A stretch of DNA of 12,613 nucleotides from Candidatus Sumerlaeota bacterium (GCA_007136585.1 SLGR01000064.1:1-12613); one strand, 5' to 3'; positions 1 to 6,803 are shown, counted from the stretch's first letter. The notes: generated by a model from the sequence alone, not told the origin. Translations and numbers: made by a program.

Positions 1-159
1 AGGGGCAGGCAGAAGGAGCATCTTGACGTGGGGCGGGAGATACTTAACGGGATAGTAAGAGAACTGGAAGGAGTTGCCGAACCCCAGGGAGAGCCTAATT
101 TTGAGGGTTTTTATATGAGCGTTATGCTTGTTCCGGCAGCTGAAGGAAAAGGAAAATAA
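1..159 (+). CDS. infC: Translation initiation factor IF-3, C-terminal end (partial)
   Basis: The frame is open from base 1 and ends at TAA 157-159, giving the last 52 residues. The piece begins RGRQKEHLDVGREIL, matching the IF3 C-terminal domain pattern of RGR followed by a conserved 'H..LG...L' helix. It ends with the 'P...EG..M...L.P' strand typical of the IF3 C-terminus. IF3 binds the 30S subunit, keeps subunits apart and proofreads initiator tRNA and start codon choice; the C-terminal domain does most of the 30S binding. The N-terminal part lies outside the window. The stop codon is 1 nt before the rpmI start, the classic infC-rpmI-rplT arrangement, which strongly supports the call. Confidence 0.93.
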   Translation, partial: RGRQKEHLDVGREILNGIVRELEGVAEPQGEPNFEGFYMSVMLVPAAEGKGK

Positions 160-160
160 A

Positions 161-358
161 ATGGCAGGAAGAAATAAAACTCATTCCGGCGCGAAAAAAA
201 GGTTTAAGCTCACCTCAAAAGGCAAGGTCAGCAGGCACCACGCCTGCGCATCTCACCTTCTGACAAAGAAGAATGCCAAGAGGCGCAGGAAACTCCGCTC
301 TTCGGCCATAGTTGCAAAATCGGACGAAAAAAACATAAAATCGCTTCTGGGTAAATAA
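161..358 (+). CDS. rpmI: 50S ribosomal protein L35
   Basis: A 65-residue, very basic protein starting MAGRNKTHSGAKKRF, the L35 signature (K.H.GA.KRF). It continues with the typical HHA...HLL..K..KR.R.LR region. ATG 161 is chosen over the in-frame upstream ATG 128 because it gives the family length and start. The upstream start would overlap infC and add residues not found in L35. A purine-rich stretch (AAGGAAAAGG, about 143-152) lies upstream as a ribosome-binding site. L35 is a small component of the large ribosomal subunit. The gene lies 1 nt after infC and 3 nt before rplT. In other bacteria this operon is repressed by L20 binding the mRNA leader; that leader would lie outside this window. 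Confidence 0.97.
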   Translation: MAGRNKTHSGAKKRFKLTSKGKVSRHHACASHLLTKKNAKRRRKLRSSAIVAKSDEKNIKSLLGK

Positions 359-361
359 GTT

Positions 362-715
362 ATGAGAGTAAAAAGAGGAAAAAGAAAAAAACAGCGTCAT
401 AAAAAGTACCTTAAGGCCGCAAAAGGGTACCGGGGCGCCGGGAGTAAAAGATACCGCACGGCCAGGAACCTGGTTGAGAAAGCAATGCAGTACTCCACCA
501 GGGACCGCAAGGTCAGGAAGCGGGAGTACCGCGCGCTCTGGATAACAAGGATTAACGCAGCCTGCCGGGAGAACGGGATGAGCTACTCCGCTTTCATCTC
601 AGGGATGAAAAAAGCCGGCGTGATACTGGACCGCAGGGTGCTCCAGGAGATAGCGACTAATGACTCTGACGCTATGTCTCAGCTTGTTTCCCTGGCCAAA
701 GACAGCATAAGCTGA
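362..715 (+). CDS. rplT: 50S ribosomal protein L20
   Basis: A 117-residue basic protein, essentially the usual L20 length (about 118). It starts MRVKRG, then a lysine/arginine-rich extension (residues 5-30). The conserved RALWI.RINAA segment falls near residues 58-68, followed by YS.FI.G.KKAG..LDR. L20 binds 23S rRNA and is needed early in 50S assembly; in several bacteria it also represses its own operon. It follows rpmI by 3 nt, so the two are probably translated together. A 22-nt gap separates it from the potassium channel gene, with no hairpin plus T-run, so transcription may read through. Confidence 0.97.
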   Translation: MRVKRGKRKKQRHKKYLKAAKGYRGAGSKRYRTARNLVEKAMQYSTRDRKVRKREYRALWITRINAACRENGMSYSAFISGMKKAGVILDRRVLQEIATNDSDAMSQLVSLAKDSIS

Positions 716-737
716 TTCATCCTTACCGCCTCAGCAG

Positions 738-2096
738 ATGCCGGGAACCGGTAAAACCTTTAACCCTTCACTAGTCCTGGTAAAACTCTTCCTGCTCTTT
801 ATATTCGCAGGAACATTTCTTCTTATGCTCCCTGTATCTTCCGCCGGCGAACCCCCGGGGTTTATTGACGCGCTCTTTACAGCCACCTCCGCTGTCTGCG
901 TAACGGGGCTCACTGTCAGGGAAACGGGAACATTCTTTTCACCTTTCGGAAGGTGGGTTATACTGGGGCTGATACAGCTCGGGGCGCTGGGGTATATGTC
1001 TCTGGCCAGTATCATAGTTATGCTTATGAGGAAGGGGATGAGCATAAAGGGGCGGATACTTGTCCAGCAGCATATCTCAGGCTCAAGAAGCACCAAATTA
1101 TCAACTTTCATACTGCGCGTTGTAAGTTTCACCCTGGTCATTGAGGCGGCGGGCGCTGTTTTCCTCGCGTGGCGGATGAGGAATATGTGTGAAGACCTCT
1201 CGAAGGCGGTTTACTTCGGGGTCTTTCATTCTGTCTCGGCTTTCTGCAACGCCGGGTTTGATGTTTTCGCCCTGGCGGGAGGAGAATCACTTACCCCCGT
1301 AAGGAACGATATGCCTTCGGTCCTTATCTTTTCATTTCTTATTATTTCCGGAGGTATAGGGTTTATTGTCTTAAACGATCTGTACGAGTACCTGAAAAAA
1401 CGTTTTACGGGTCGGCGTCACCGCTTCAGCCTGCATACCAGGATAGTTGCGCGTGTCACCCTGATACTTCTTGTTGCCGGGACCGTTGTTTATTTCTTTG
1501 CCGAAAGAAGCAACCCGGAGACTCTCGGGGGAATGAGTCTTTCCTTAAAATGGCTTAACTCTTTTTTTATGGCCGTAACGCCCCGCACGGCCGGGTTCAA
1601 TATGGTGGATACTGCGGCCTTGATAAATTTCTCCATAATTTTTACAATTATCCTGATGTTTATAGGAGCTTCCCCGGGAGGTACCGGGGGCGGGATAAAG
1701 ACCACTACGCTGGCCGTTCTCCTGGGAAATATAAAATCAATCATCCGGGAAGAAGAAGACGTCTCAATGTTCAGGAGAAGAATAACTCCAGCCACCATAA
1801 GGAATTCGGTAGCCATATTCACGCTTTCAATATCTTTCGTGGTCCTGGTAACCCTGCTGATAACGGCCACTGAGTCTTTTGAGATCAGCCGTATACTCTT
1901 TGAGGTTACATCGGCTTTCGGAACGGTGGGGCTCTCCACGGGGATAACCGGGGAACTGAGCGGACCGGGGAGGATTCTTATAACTCTTACGATGTTTTTC
2001 GGCAGGCTTGGTCCTGTGACGGTAGGGGCCGCTATACTTACGGGAAAAAAAAGGGTCGGATACAGGTACCCCGAACAGGAGATCGCGGTAGGGTGA
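738..2096 (+). CDS. ktrB: Ktr-type potassium uptake channel, membrane subunit (TrkH/KtrB family)
   Basis: A 452-residue hydrophobic protein of the SKT (TrkH/KtrB/HKT) family, moving K+ across the inner membrane, often with Na+ dependence. Four pore-loop filters are visible: VTGLT (about 55-59), CNAGFD (170-175), TPRTAGFN (281-288) and FGTVGLS (394-400). The third repeat carries the flexible intramembrane loop GASPGGTGGGIKTTT (310-324) that gates KtrB. The conserved arginine in the last membrane helix is present (FFGRLGP, about 421-426). Length and the YRYPEQEI C-terminus fit KtrB better than the longer TrkH. No good ribosome-binding site precedes ATG 738 and no better in-frame start was seen, so the start is likely but not certain. 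ktrA, the gating partner, follows after 16 nt. Confidence 0.94.
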   Translation: MPGTGKTFNPSLVLVKLFLLFIFAGTFLLMLPVSSAGEPPGFIDALFTATSAVCVTGLTVRETGTFFSPFGRWVILGLIQLGALGYMSLASIIVMLMRKGMSIKGRILVQQHISGSRSTKLSTFILRVVSFTLVIEAAGAVFLAWRMRNMCEDLSKAVYFGVFHSVSAFCNAGFDVFALAGGESLTPVRNDMPSVLIFSFLIISGGIGFIVLNDLYEYLKKRFTGRRHRFSLHTRIVARVTLILLVAGTVVYFFAERSNPETLGGMSLSLKWLNSFFMAVTPRTAGFNMVDTAALINFSIIFTIILMFIGASPGGTGGGIKTTTLAVLLGNIKSIIREEEDVSMFRRRITPATIRNSVAIFTLSISFVVLVTLLITATESFEISRILFEVTSAFGTVGLSTGITGELSGPGRILITLTMFFGRLGPVTVGAAILTGKKRVGYRYPEQEIAVG

Positions 2097-2112
2097 TGAG
2101 AAAGAGGCTGGT

Positions 2113-2799
2113 ATGAGAAGTTTCGCGGTTATAGGGCTGGGAAGGTTCGGAGCAGCCATAGCCAGATATATTGAAGAAGAGGGGGGCGAGGTTGTGGCCA
2201 TAGAGAAGGATGCCTCTAAGGTGAGGGATTACGAGAGCGAGTTTACCTCCGTGGTGGAGGCCGATGCCGCTTCCATAAAATCCCTGCGGGAACTCGGGGT
2301 CTCCGATGTTGACGCTGCCGTCGTATCCATAGGGACAGATATGGCGGCCAGTATACTGATAACGCTTCTGCTGAAGGAGCTCGGGGTGCCGCTTGTGATA
2401 GTAAAGGCCCAGGGCCCCCTCCACGGAAACGTCCTTAAGAAAATAGGGGCAAACAGAGTGGTATATCCGGAGAACGATATAGCAAAAGATATAGCGCGGC
2501 AGCTTATGTGGCCGGGGTATAACGAGCTTGAGCTTGCCCCGGGGCTGGTTATACTTGAGATAAGCGCTCCCAGAGCCTTTACAGGAAAACCGCTGAAGAA
2601 ACTCAAGATCCGGTCGGCTTACAGCGCCAACGTGATAGCCGTCAAGAGAAAAGAACCCTTTCTTACGGAAGAGAACCAGACGGATTATAAGGAGAAGGTA
2701 ATCGCTCCCCCGGACCCCGAAACCGTCATAGAAAGCGGAGACAGCATTATACTTGTCTGCCCGGCGAGTAGTGTGGATAAGTTCAGGGGTATGAAATGA
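2113..2799 (+). CDS. ktrA: Ktr/Trk potassium uptake regulatory subunit (RCK domain protein)
   Basis: A 228-residue cytosolic protein with one RCK_N (about 2-120) and one RCK_C domain (about 135-225). This is the KtrA layout; TrkA proper is a tandem duplication about twice as long. The Rossmann motif GLGRFG is at residues 8-13, with an acidic residue at the end of strand 2 (VVAIEKD, E31) suited to ribose binding. The family-typical VYPENDIAKDIARQL is at about 116-130. KtrA forms an octameric ring under the KtrB dimer and gates it according to bound ATP/ADP or NAD(H). AAAGAGG upstream (about 2100-2106) is a plausible ribosome-binding site. The stop overlaps the next gene's start (ATGA). Isoleucine codons are 16 ATA, 2 ATC and 2 ATT. 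Confidence 0.95.
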   Translation: MRSFAVIGLGRFGAAIARYIEEEGGEVVAIEKDASKVRDYESEFTSVVEADAASIKSLRELGVSDVDAAVVSIGTDMAASILITLLLKELGVPLVIVKAQGPLHGNVLKKIGANRVVYPENDIAKDIARQLMWPGYNELELAPGLVILEISAPRAFTGKPLKKLKIRSAYSANVIAVKRKEPFLTEENQTDYKEKVIAPPDPETVIESGDSIILVCPASSVDKFRGMK

Positions 2800-3065
2800 G
2801 TTCCGGAGAAAAGCGCTCTATACAGGAACGGATAGAGAAGGGCAAGTTCTATTTCATAAACGGAAAATACGAGTATGCCATAAAGGAGTTTGAGGAGGCG
2901 CTTAAGCTGAGCCCTGAAGACCCCGAACTTCTGTACAGCCTCGGAGTGGCCCTGGAGGGGACTAACAGTTTTGAGGCGGCCAGGGAAAAGTACCTGAAGG
3001 TTCTTGAATGCTCGCCCGGTCATAAAATGGCCAGGGAACACCTTGACAGGCTGCTTGCAAAATAA
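2796..3065 (+). CDS. Small TPR-repeat protein
   Basis: An 89-residue protein with two tetratricopeptide repeats. The first is about residues 9-42 (GKFYFINGKYEYAIKEFEEALKLSP). The second is about 43-76 (LLYSLGVALEGTNSFEAAREKY followed by KVLECSPGH). Alanine and glycine/tyrosine consensus positions and the helix-ending proline fit TPR. No signal peptide or membrane helix is seen, so it is probably cytosolic. TPRs bind other proteins; the partner cannot be told from sequence. The start ATG overlaps the ktrA stop by 4 nt (ATGA) and AGGGG lies just upstream, so it is probably coupled to ktrA. pheS follows 2 nt after its stop. A specific function is not recognisable. Confidence 0.85.
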   Translation: MSSGEKRSIQERIEKGKFYFINGKYEYAIKEFEEALKLSPEDPELLYSLGVALEGTNSFEAAREKYLKVLECSPGHKMAREHLDRLLAK

Positions 3066-3067
3066 TC

Positions 3068-4078
3068 ATGGAACAGGAATTCAGAAAAATTGAAACAGAG
3101 TCCCGTACCCTGGTTAGGGAGACATCCGGCGTAAAAGAGCTTGAGGAACTTCGCGTAAAGTACCTGGGGCGCAAAGGGGCCCTTAATCTTCTTCTGAAAA
3201 AAATGGGGGCCCTTGACCCGGATGAGCGCCCGGTCTGGGGTAAGAAGATAAACGCGCTCAAGAGAGAGCTTGAAGATACGATCCGCTCCAGGAGAGAAGA
3301 GCTTTCCGGGCAGACGGAAGATACCGGAAACTTTGACCCGACCCTCCCTCCTGAGCTTTTCAGACATCCCGGGCGCAACCCGGTAATCTCGGTTCTGGAG
3401 GAGGTCAGCGATATATTTGTCTCAATGGGGTTCGGCATAGCTTACGGGCCCGATATAGAGACCGATTACTATAATTTTACCGCTTTAAATTTCCCCGAAG
3501 GGCATCCGGCAAGGGATATGCACGATACCTTTTATATAAAAGGAAGCGACCGTCTTCTGAGAACGCACACCTCTCCCGTGCAGGTGAGGGTTATGGAAAA
3601 ACAGCCTCCCCCGTACCAGTTTATCGCCCCCGGAAAATGCTACCGGAGAGACACCATAGACGCATCGCACCTTCCCTCATTTCACCAGGTGGAAGGGCTG
3701 ATGGTAGACAAGGATATAAGTTTTGCCCATCTCAAAGGTGTCCTGGACGAGTTCGCCCGCAGGTTCTTTCCGGGGGAGACCGTGACCAGGTTCAGGCCAT
3801 CGTTTTTTCCGTTTACCGAGCCTTCCGCTGAGATGGATATTCGCTGCACTATATGCAGCGGCGGCGGGTGCTCTTCCTGCTCCGGAAAGGGTTTTATAGA
3901 GATACTGGGGGCGGGAATGGTTGATCCGGAGGTTTTCCGGCACTGCGGTGTTGATCCGGATAAATGGCAGGGGTTTGCTTTCGGGATGGGTATAGAGCGT
4001 ATGGCTATGCTCAAGTACGGCATAAGCGATCTTCGGTACTTCTTTCAGAACCACCGGAGCTTCCTGGAGCAGTTCTGA
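3068..4078 (+). CDS. pheS: Phenylalanyl-tRNA synthetase alpha subunit
   Basis: A 336-residue catalytic alpha subunit of the alpha2-beta2 enzyme that charges tRNA-Phe. The N-terminal coiled-coil arm (about 1-85) contains the conserved KYLGRKG. The class II core has motif 2, FIAPGKCYRRD (185-195), then FHQVEG (205-210), FRPSFFPFTEPS (242-253) and motif 3 GFAFGMGIERMAML (302-315). Between them, Cys260, Cys263, Cys268 and Cys271 form a CxxC-x4-CxxC knuckle, likely zinc-binding. This insert is seen in many deltaproteobacteria and deep lineages but not in E. coli PheS. The gene starts 2 nt after the TPR gene with only a weak ribosome-binding site, suggesting coupling. It overlaps pheT by 1 nt (TGATG). 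Confidence 0.97.
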   Translation: MEQEFRKIETESRTLVRETSGVKELEELRVKYLGRKGALNLLLKKMGALDPDERPVWGKKINALKRELEDTIRSRREELSGQTEDTGNFDPTLPPELFRHPGRNPVISVLEEVSDIFVSMGFGIAYGPDIETDYYNFTALNFPEGHPARDMHDTFYIKGSDRLLRTHTSPVQVRVMEKQPPPYQFIAPGKCYRRDTIDASHLPSFHQVEGLMVDKDISFAHLKGVLDEFARRFFPGETVTRFRPSFFPFTEPSAEMDIRCTICSGGGCSSCSGKGFIEILGAGMVDPEVFRHCGVDPDKWQGFAFGMGIERMAMLKYGISDLRYFFQNHRSFLEQF

Positions 4079-6084
4079 TGCTTCTTCCAGTAGAATGGCT
4101 CAGAGAGTTTGTGGAGTTCAGCGCCGGAGAGGATGAGTTAGCCCAAATACTTACGTCCCGGGGGCTTGAGGTTGAATCCGTGAAAAAGACTCCCGCCGGC
4201 GGGGTCATTGAGATAGAGCTTACCCCCAACCGGGGGGACTGCGCCTCGGTCCTGGGGGTTGCCAGGGAAGTTGCGGCTCATTTTGGTCTGCCACTTCTTT
4301 CTCCCTCCTCCTCTTACAGCGAGACAGGGCCGGGCGCGGAGAGCCGGTACGGGATACGCGTGGAACCTTCCGGGATATGCCCTATTTACCATCTAAAGCT
4401 GATAAGGGATATAAAAGTCGGCGAATCTCCGGAGTGGCTTAAGGATCGGCTTTCCGCCTCCGGGATCCGCCCCCTTAACTCCGTGGTGGACGTGACAAAT
4501 TACGTAATGCTTGAAACAGGGCAGCCCCTTCACGCCTTTGACGCCTCCCTTATCGGGGGGAACACAGTTGAGGTCAGGGGCGGGCGTGACGGAGAATCCA
4601 TTACTGTTCTTGACGGGTCAGTTCATAAACTTTCCCCGGAGGATATAGTGATTTCGTGCGACGGAACTCCTGTCGCTCTGGGTGGAGTTACCGGAGGACT
4701 TGATTCTGCCGTGAAGAGCTCAACCGGAGAGATACTCCTTGAGGCTGCGTATTTCAGGTCCCGGTCAATATCAGCGACCGAAAGGCGCCTGGGGCTCAAG
4801 ACAGAGGCATCCTACAGGTTCTCCAGGGGGGTTGACCCCGGCGGTCTTCTCCGCGCCCTTGACCGGGCCGCGCATCTTCTTGCGGAAATATCGGGAGGTT
4901 CTCCGGCCCCGGGAGTTCTTTCTCATGATGAATTCCCGGAAAAAGAGACCTGGGTGCGGGTAACTCTCAGTGATATAAACTCTCTTCTCGGAACTGAACT
5001 TAAGCCGGATCGGGTTGTAAACCTCCTTGAAGCTCTGGGTTTTAAGACCGAGGGCGGTCGGGAACTCAGCGTCAGGGTTCCTTCTTACAGGAGGGACGAT
5101 ATCCGGCGGGGTGTTGACATTATAGAGGAGATAGCCCGCTCCCTGGGGTATGATAAGATCCCCTCCAGACTTCCCCGCTCCTCTGTAAGCTCTGCTCTTG
5201 CGAGAAAACCGGACCCTTTCACCCGGGCCGGAGAGGTCCTGGGAGCGATGGGGTACAGCCGGTGCGTAACCCTCCCGCTCTGCGGATCCGAAAACTGCGT
5301 ATCCGCAGGGTTTGATCCGGGCTCCCTTATTCTTATAGATAACCCCGTAAGCGTTAATATGGACGCCCTCAGGCCTTCGCTTCTCCCGGGGCTTATAAGT
5401 ACAATAAAGTACAATATCAACCAGGGTGTGCAGACCCTGAAGTTTTTTGAAAGGGGACCGGTTTTCATAAACTCCGGGAAAGAGCATTCCGAGACCCGGC
5501 ACCTGGCTTTTGCCGCTGCTTCGGATGATTTTCTGGAGGTAAAGAGCGGCGCGGTATCTATCCTTGATGCGCTCCGCCAGGGGTATGAGCTTGAGTACCC
5601 TGAGGAATCCGGGGTTTTTAAACCCGGCAGGTACGCCAGGGTGAGAGTAAACGGCCTCACGGCAGGTGAGATGGGGATTTTCGGAAGCGGGTTTCTCAAG
5701 GCTATGGGGGTGCCTGGAAGGAGTCTGGGAGGAGGGTACCTTGCCCTGGATAAGCTTGACCGGAGCTCCGCTTCTTTCGCGAGGTTCAGTCCCTGGAGTC
5801 CGTACCCCTCGGTATTCAGGGATATCTCAATAGTGGTTGAGGATTCGTTGACACATTCTGATATATATGATACTATTAAATCAGCCGGAGGAAGGCATCT
5901 TAAACGCGTAAGGCTGAGCGATGTTTTTACCGGCAAAAGCCTGGAAACGGGAAAGAAAAGTATGACTTACAGGCTTGAGTTTAACTCGGATGAAAGGACA
6001 CTGACCTCGGATGAGGTTGAAGGTTACTTCGGGAAAGTTGTGGAGGAGCTCAAGCGCGCCTGCGGCGCTTCACTGAGGCAGTAA
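4078..6084 (+). CDS. pheT: Phenylalanyl-tRNA synthetase beta subunit lacking the EMAP (B2) domain
   Basis: A 668-residue beta subunit. ATG 4078 is chosen because translation from there begins MLLPVEWLREFV, the normal PheT start; GGAG at 4066-4069 is the ribosome-binding site. The B1 half-domain (about 1-35) runs straight into EIELTPNRGDC (about 45-55). In E. coli PheT about 110 residues of OB-fold tRNA-binding (EMAP/B2) domain lie between these, which explains the short length (about 795 is usual). The B3/B4 editing domain follows (about 100-280, with NSVVDVTNYVMLETGQPLHAFD at 134-155). Then come B5 (about 291-363, VRVPSYRRDD), the pseudo-catalytic B6/B7 (about 380-565) and the C-terminal FDX-ACB anticodon-binding domain B8 (about 572-667). 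The stop overlaps the next start by 1 nt. Confidence 0.96.
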   Translation: MLLPVEWLREFVEFSAGEDELAQILTSRGLEVESVKKTPAGGVIEIELTPNRGDCASVLGVAREVAAHFGLPLLSPSSSYSETGPGAESRYGIRVEPSGICPIYHLKLIRDIKVGESPEWLKDRLSASGIRPLNSVVDVTNYVMLETGQPLHAFDASLIGGNTVEVRGGRDGESITVLDGSVHKLSPEDIVISCDGTPVALGGVTGGLDSAVKSSTGEILLEAAYFRSRSISATERRLGLKTEASYRFSRGVDPGGLLRALDRAAHLLAEISGGSPAPGVLSHDEFPEKETWVRVTLSDINSLLGTELKPDRVVNLLEALGFKTEGGRELSVRVPSYRRDDIRRGVDIIEEIARSLGYDKIPSRLPRSSVSSALARKPDPFTRAGEVLGAMGYSRCVTLPLCGSENCVSAGFDPGSLILIDNPVSVNMDALRPSLLPGLISTIKYNINQGVQTLKFFERGPVFINSGKEHSETRHLAFAAASDDFLEVKSGAVSILDALRQGYELEYPEESGVFKPGRYARVRVNGLTAGEMGIFGSGFLKAMGVPGRSLGGGYLALDKLDRSSASFARFSPWSPYPSVFRDISIVVEDSLTHSDIYDTIKSAGGRHLKRVRLSDVFTGKSLETGKKSMTYRLEFNSDERTLTSDEVEGYFGKVVEELKRACGASLRQ

Positions 6085-6335
6085 TGGATCAGCTTCAGGA
6101 ACTTAAAGATAATATCGAAGTTCTCATTGAACGATACAGGAAACTGAAAGAGAGAAACCGGGAACTTGAGGAGAAGGTAAGCAGGATAGAAAAAGACCTG
6201 GGTTTCCTTGAGGATAAGAACCGGGAGCTTCCGGAAGTTCTTTCAAAGAACCGGAAGCTTATGGAAGAGAGAGAAAAAGTCGCCGAAAAAATAGACGCGG
6301 TCCTTAAAAGGATAGATAGGGCTACAGCGGCATAA
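6084..6335 (+). CDS. Small coiled-coil protein, possibly ZapB-like
   Basis: An 83-residue protein that is almost entirely predicted coiled coil. It is rich in E, K, R and L with heptad-like leucine/isoleucine spacing (LQELKDNIEVLIERYRKL, then LEEKVSRIEKDLGFLEDK). It has no signal peptide, membrane segment, cysteine or enzyme motif. GAGG at 6075-6078 precedes ATG 6084, whose first base is the last base of the pheT stop. It lies 11 nt before zapA. In proteobacteria ZapB is a short coiled-coil protein that works with ZapA at the division ring, so a ZapB-like or ZapA-partner role is reasonable. That is inferred from position and architecture, since coiled coils are too degenerate to assign by eye. 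The reading frame is convincing because of the overlap and spacing. Confidence 0.72.
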   Translation: MDQLQELKDNIEVLIERYRKLKERNRELEEKVSRIEKDLGFLEDKNRELPEVLSKNRKLMEEREKVAEKIDAVLKRIDRATAA

Positions 6336-6346
6336 GGAAGTATTAT

Positions 6347-6634
6347 ATGCCGGAAAAAGAGACGACAACTATACGCATATGCAGAAGAGAGTACAAGATT
6401 GCCAGCGACGAGTGGCAGCCTTTATATATAAAAAGACTTGGGGAGATTCTGGACAACGAGATAGCTTCACTTGAGGCCGAGACGGGGATTGTGGACAACT
6501 ACAAGCTGCTCATCCTCGGTTCTCTGAGGATACTGGACCGGATGCTGGCCCTGGAGGAATCAAAGACAGGGAGCAGCCGGCTGGTAAGAAGCGAGATAGA
6601 GAATCTTAACTCAAGGATAAAGGAAGTTCTTTAA
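6347..6634 (+). CDS. zapA: Cell division protein ZapA
   Basis: A 95-residue protein of the ZapA family. The N-terminal domain starts with the typical strand-turn pattern TTTIRICRREYKIA (about 6-19). It is followed by helix 1 (about 28-42, YIKRLGEILDNEIA) and a segment like the family's 'D.YKLLILGSLRILDRML' (about 50-68), then a C-terminal helix for coiled-coil dimerisation. ZapA is a cytosolic dimer/tetramer that crosslinks FtsZ filaments and stabilises the Z ring. GGAAG about 9 nt upstream is the ribosome-binding site. The 6S RNA directly downstream mirrors the zapA-ssrS order of gammaproteobacteria, supporting both calls. Confidence 0.88.
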   Translation: MPEKETTTIRICRREYKIASDEWQPLYIKRLGEILDNEIASLEAETGIVDNYKLLILGSLRILDRMLALEESKTGSSRLVRSEIENLNSRIKEVL

Positions 6635-6642
6635 AATATATT
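6632..6642 (+). promoter_or_regulatory. Candidate -10 region for the 6S RNA
   Basis: An AT-rich block overlaps the zapA stop codon: TAAAAT (6632-6637) running into TATATT (6637-6642). TAAAAT would put transcription start near 6644, at the base of the 6S closing stem. No good -35 box is seen 16-19 nt upstream, so this rests on the -10 and its position only. The RNA could instead be processed from the operon transcript. Confidence 0.3.
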
Positions 6643-6798
6643 AAACCCCTGCAGTGTGCGTAAGTGCGTCTGAATTGAGCCTACACTAACAAAAAAGGGA
6701 ATCCGCGTCCCCGGCTGCGAAAGCGCCGGGGCAGGACAACCACTGTAGCTCACAGAAGCTCAGTTTCAGACCTGATAAAACGGCACTCGCGGGGGTTT
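6643..6798 (+). ncRNA. ssrS: 6S RNA
   Basis: The region folds as a long rod with a central bubble, as in 6S RNA. The closing stem pairs AAACCCC(U)GC 6643-6652 with GC(G)GGGGUUU 6789-6798, then G6654-C6788, then GUGC 6656-6659 with GCAC 6783-6786. An inner stem pairs GUCUGAA 6668-6674 with UUCAGAC 6765-6771. The upper stem pairs GAG 6677-6679 and CUACA 6681-6685 with CUC 6749-6751 and UGUAG 6744-6748. A terminal hairpin pairs CCCCGGC 6709-6715 with GCCGGGG 6725-6731, capped by GC-GAAA-GC. Short segments resemble E. coli 6S as recalled: UGUGCGUAAG versus UGUUCGCAAG, UUGAGCC versus CUGAGCC, and CAGAAGCUCAGUUUC versus CGAGAAGCCUUAAAAC. 6S RNA mimics an open promoter and traps housekeeping RNA polymerase holoenzyme in stationary phase. 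The position after zapA, with fau one gene on, matches the proteobacterial locus. Ends are estimated from the stem. Confidence 0.88.
6791..6795 (+). promoter_or_regulatory. Likely rarA ribosome-binding site inside the 6S RNA 3' arm
   Basis: GGGGG at 6791-6795 lies 8 nt before the rarA ATG and is the only purine-rich candidate there. The same bases form the 3' strand of the 6S closing stem, four of them opposite CCCC 6646-6649. In a transcript that includes the whole 6S sequence this site would be base-paired. It is a weak Shine-Dalgarno match in its own right. Confidence 0.5.
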
Positions 6799-6803
6799 AT
6801 TTT

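Noticed and set aside
128-160. Upstream in-frame start for L35 at ATG 128
   Set aside because: It would overlap infC and add 11 residues not found in L35. ATG 161 gives the exact family N-terminus.
260-275. Unrecognised frameshifts or pseudogenes among the core genes
   Set aside because: All core proteins translate end to end with expected motifs, and the only short one (PheT) lacks a whole domain in a clean frame.
3964-4077. Upstream in-frame start for PheT
   Set aside because: The extra 38 residues are the out-of-frame reading of the pheS motif 3 region, whereas ATG 4078 gives the canonical PheT start.
4771-5936. Minus-strand open frames within pheT (243 and 283 codons)
   Set aside because: They lie fully antisense to a well-conserved gene, resemble no protein family, and overlap each other in different frames.
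6783-6803. Intrinsic terminator at the end of the 6S region
   Set aside because: The T-rich run follows the 3' arm of a long-range stem, not a compact hairpin, so it is not a standard terminator, though the 3' end may still be near here.
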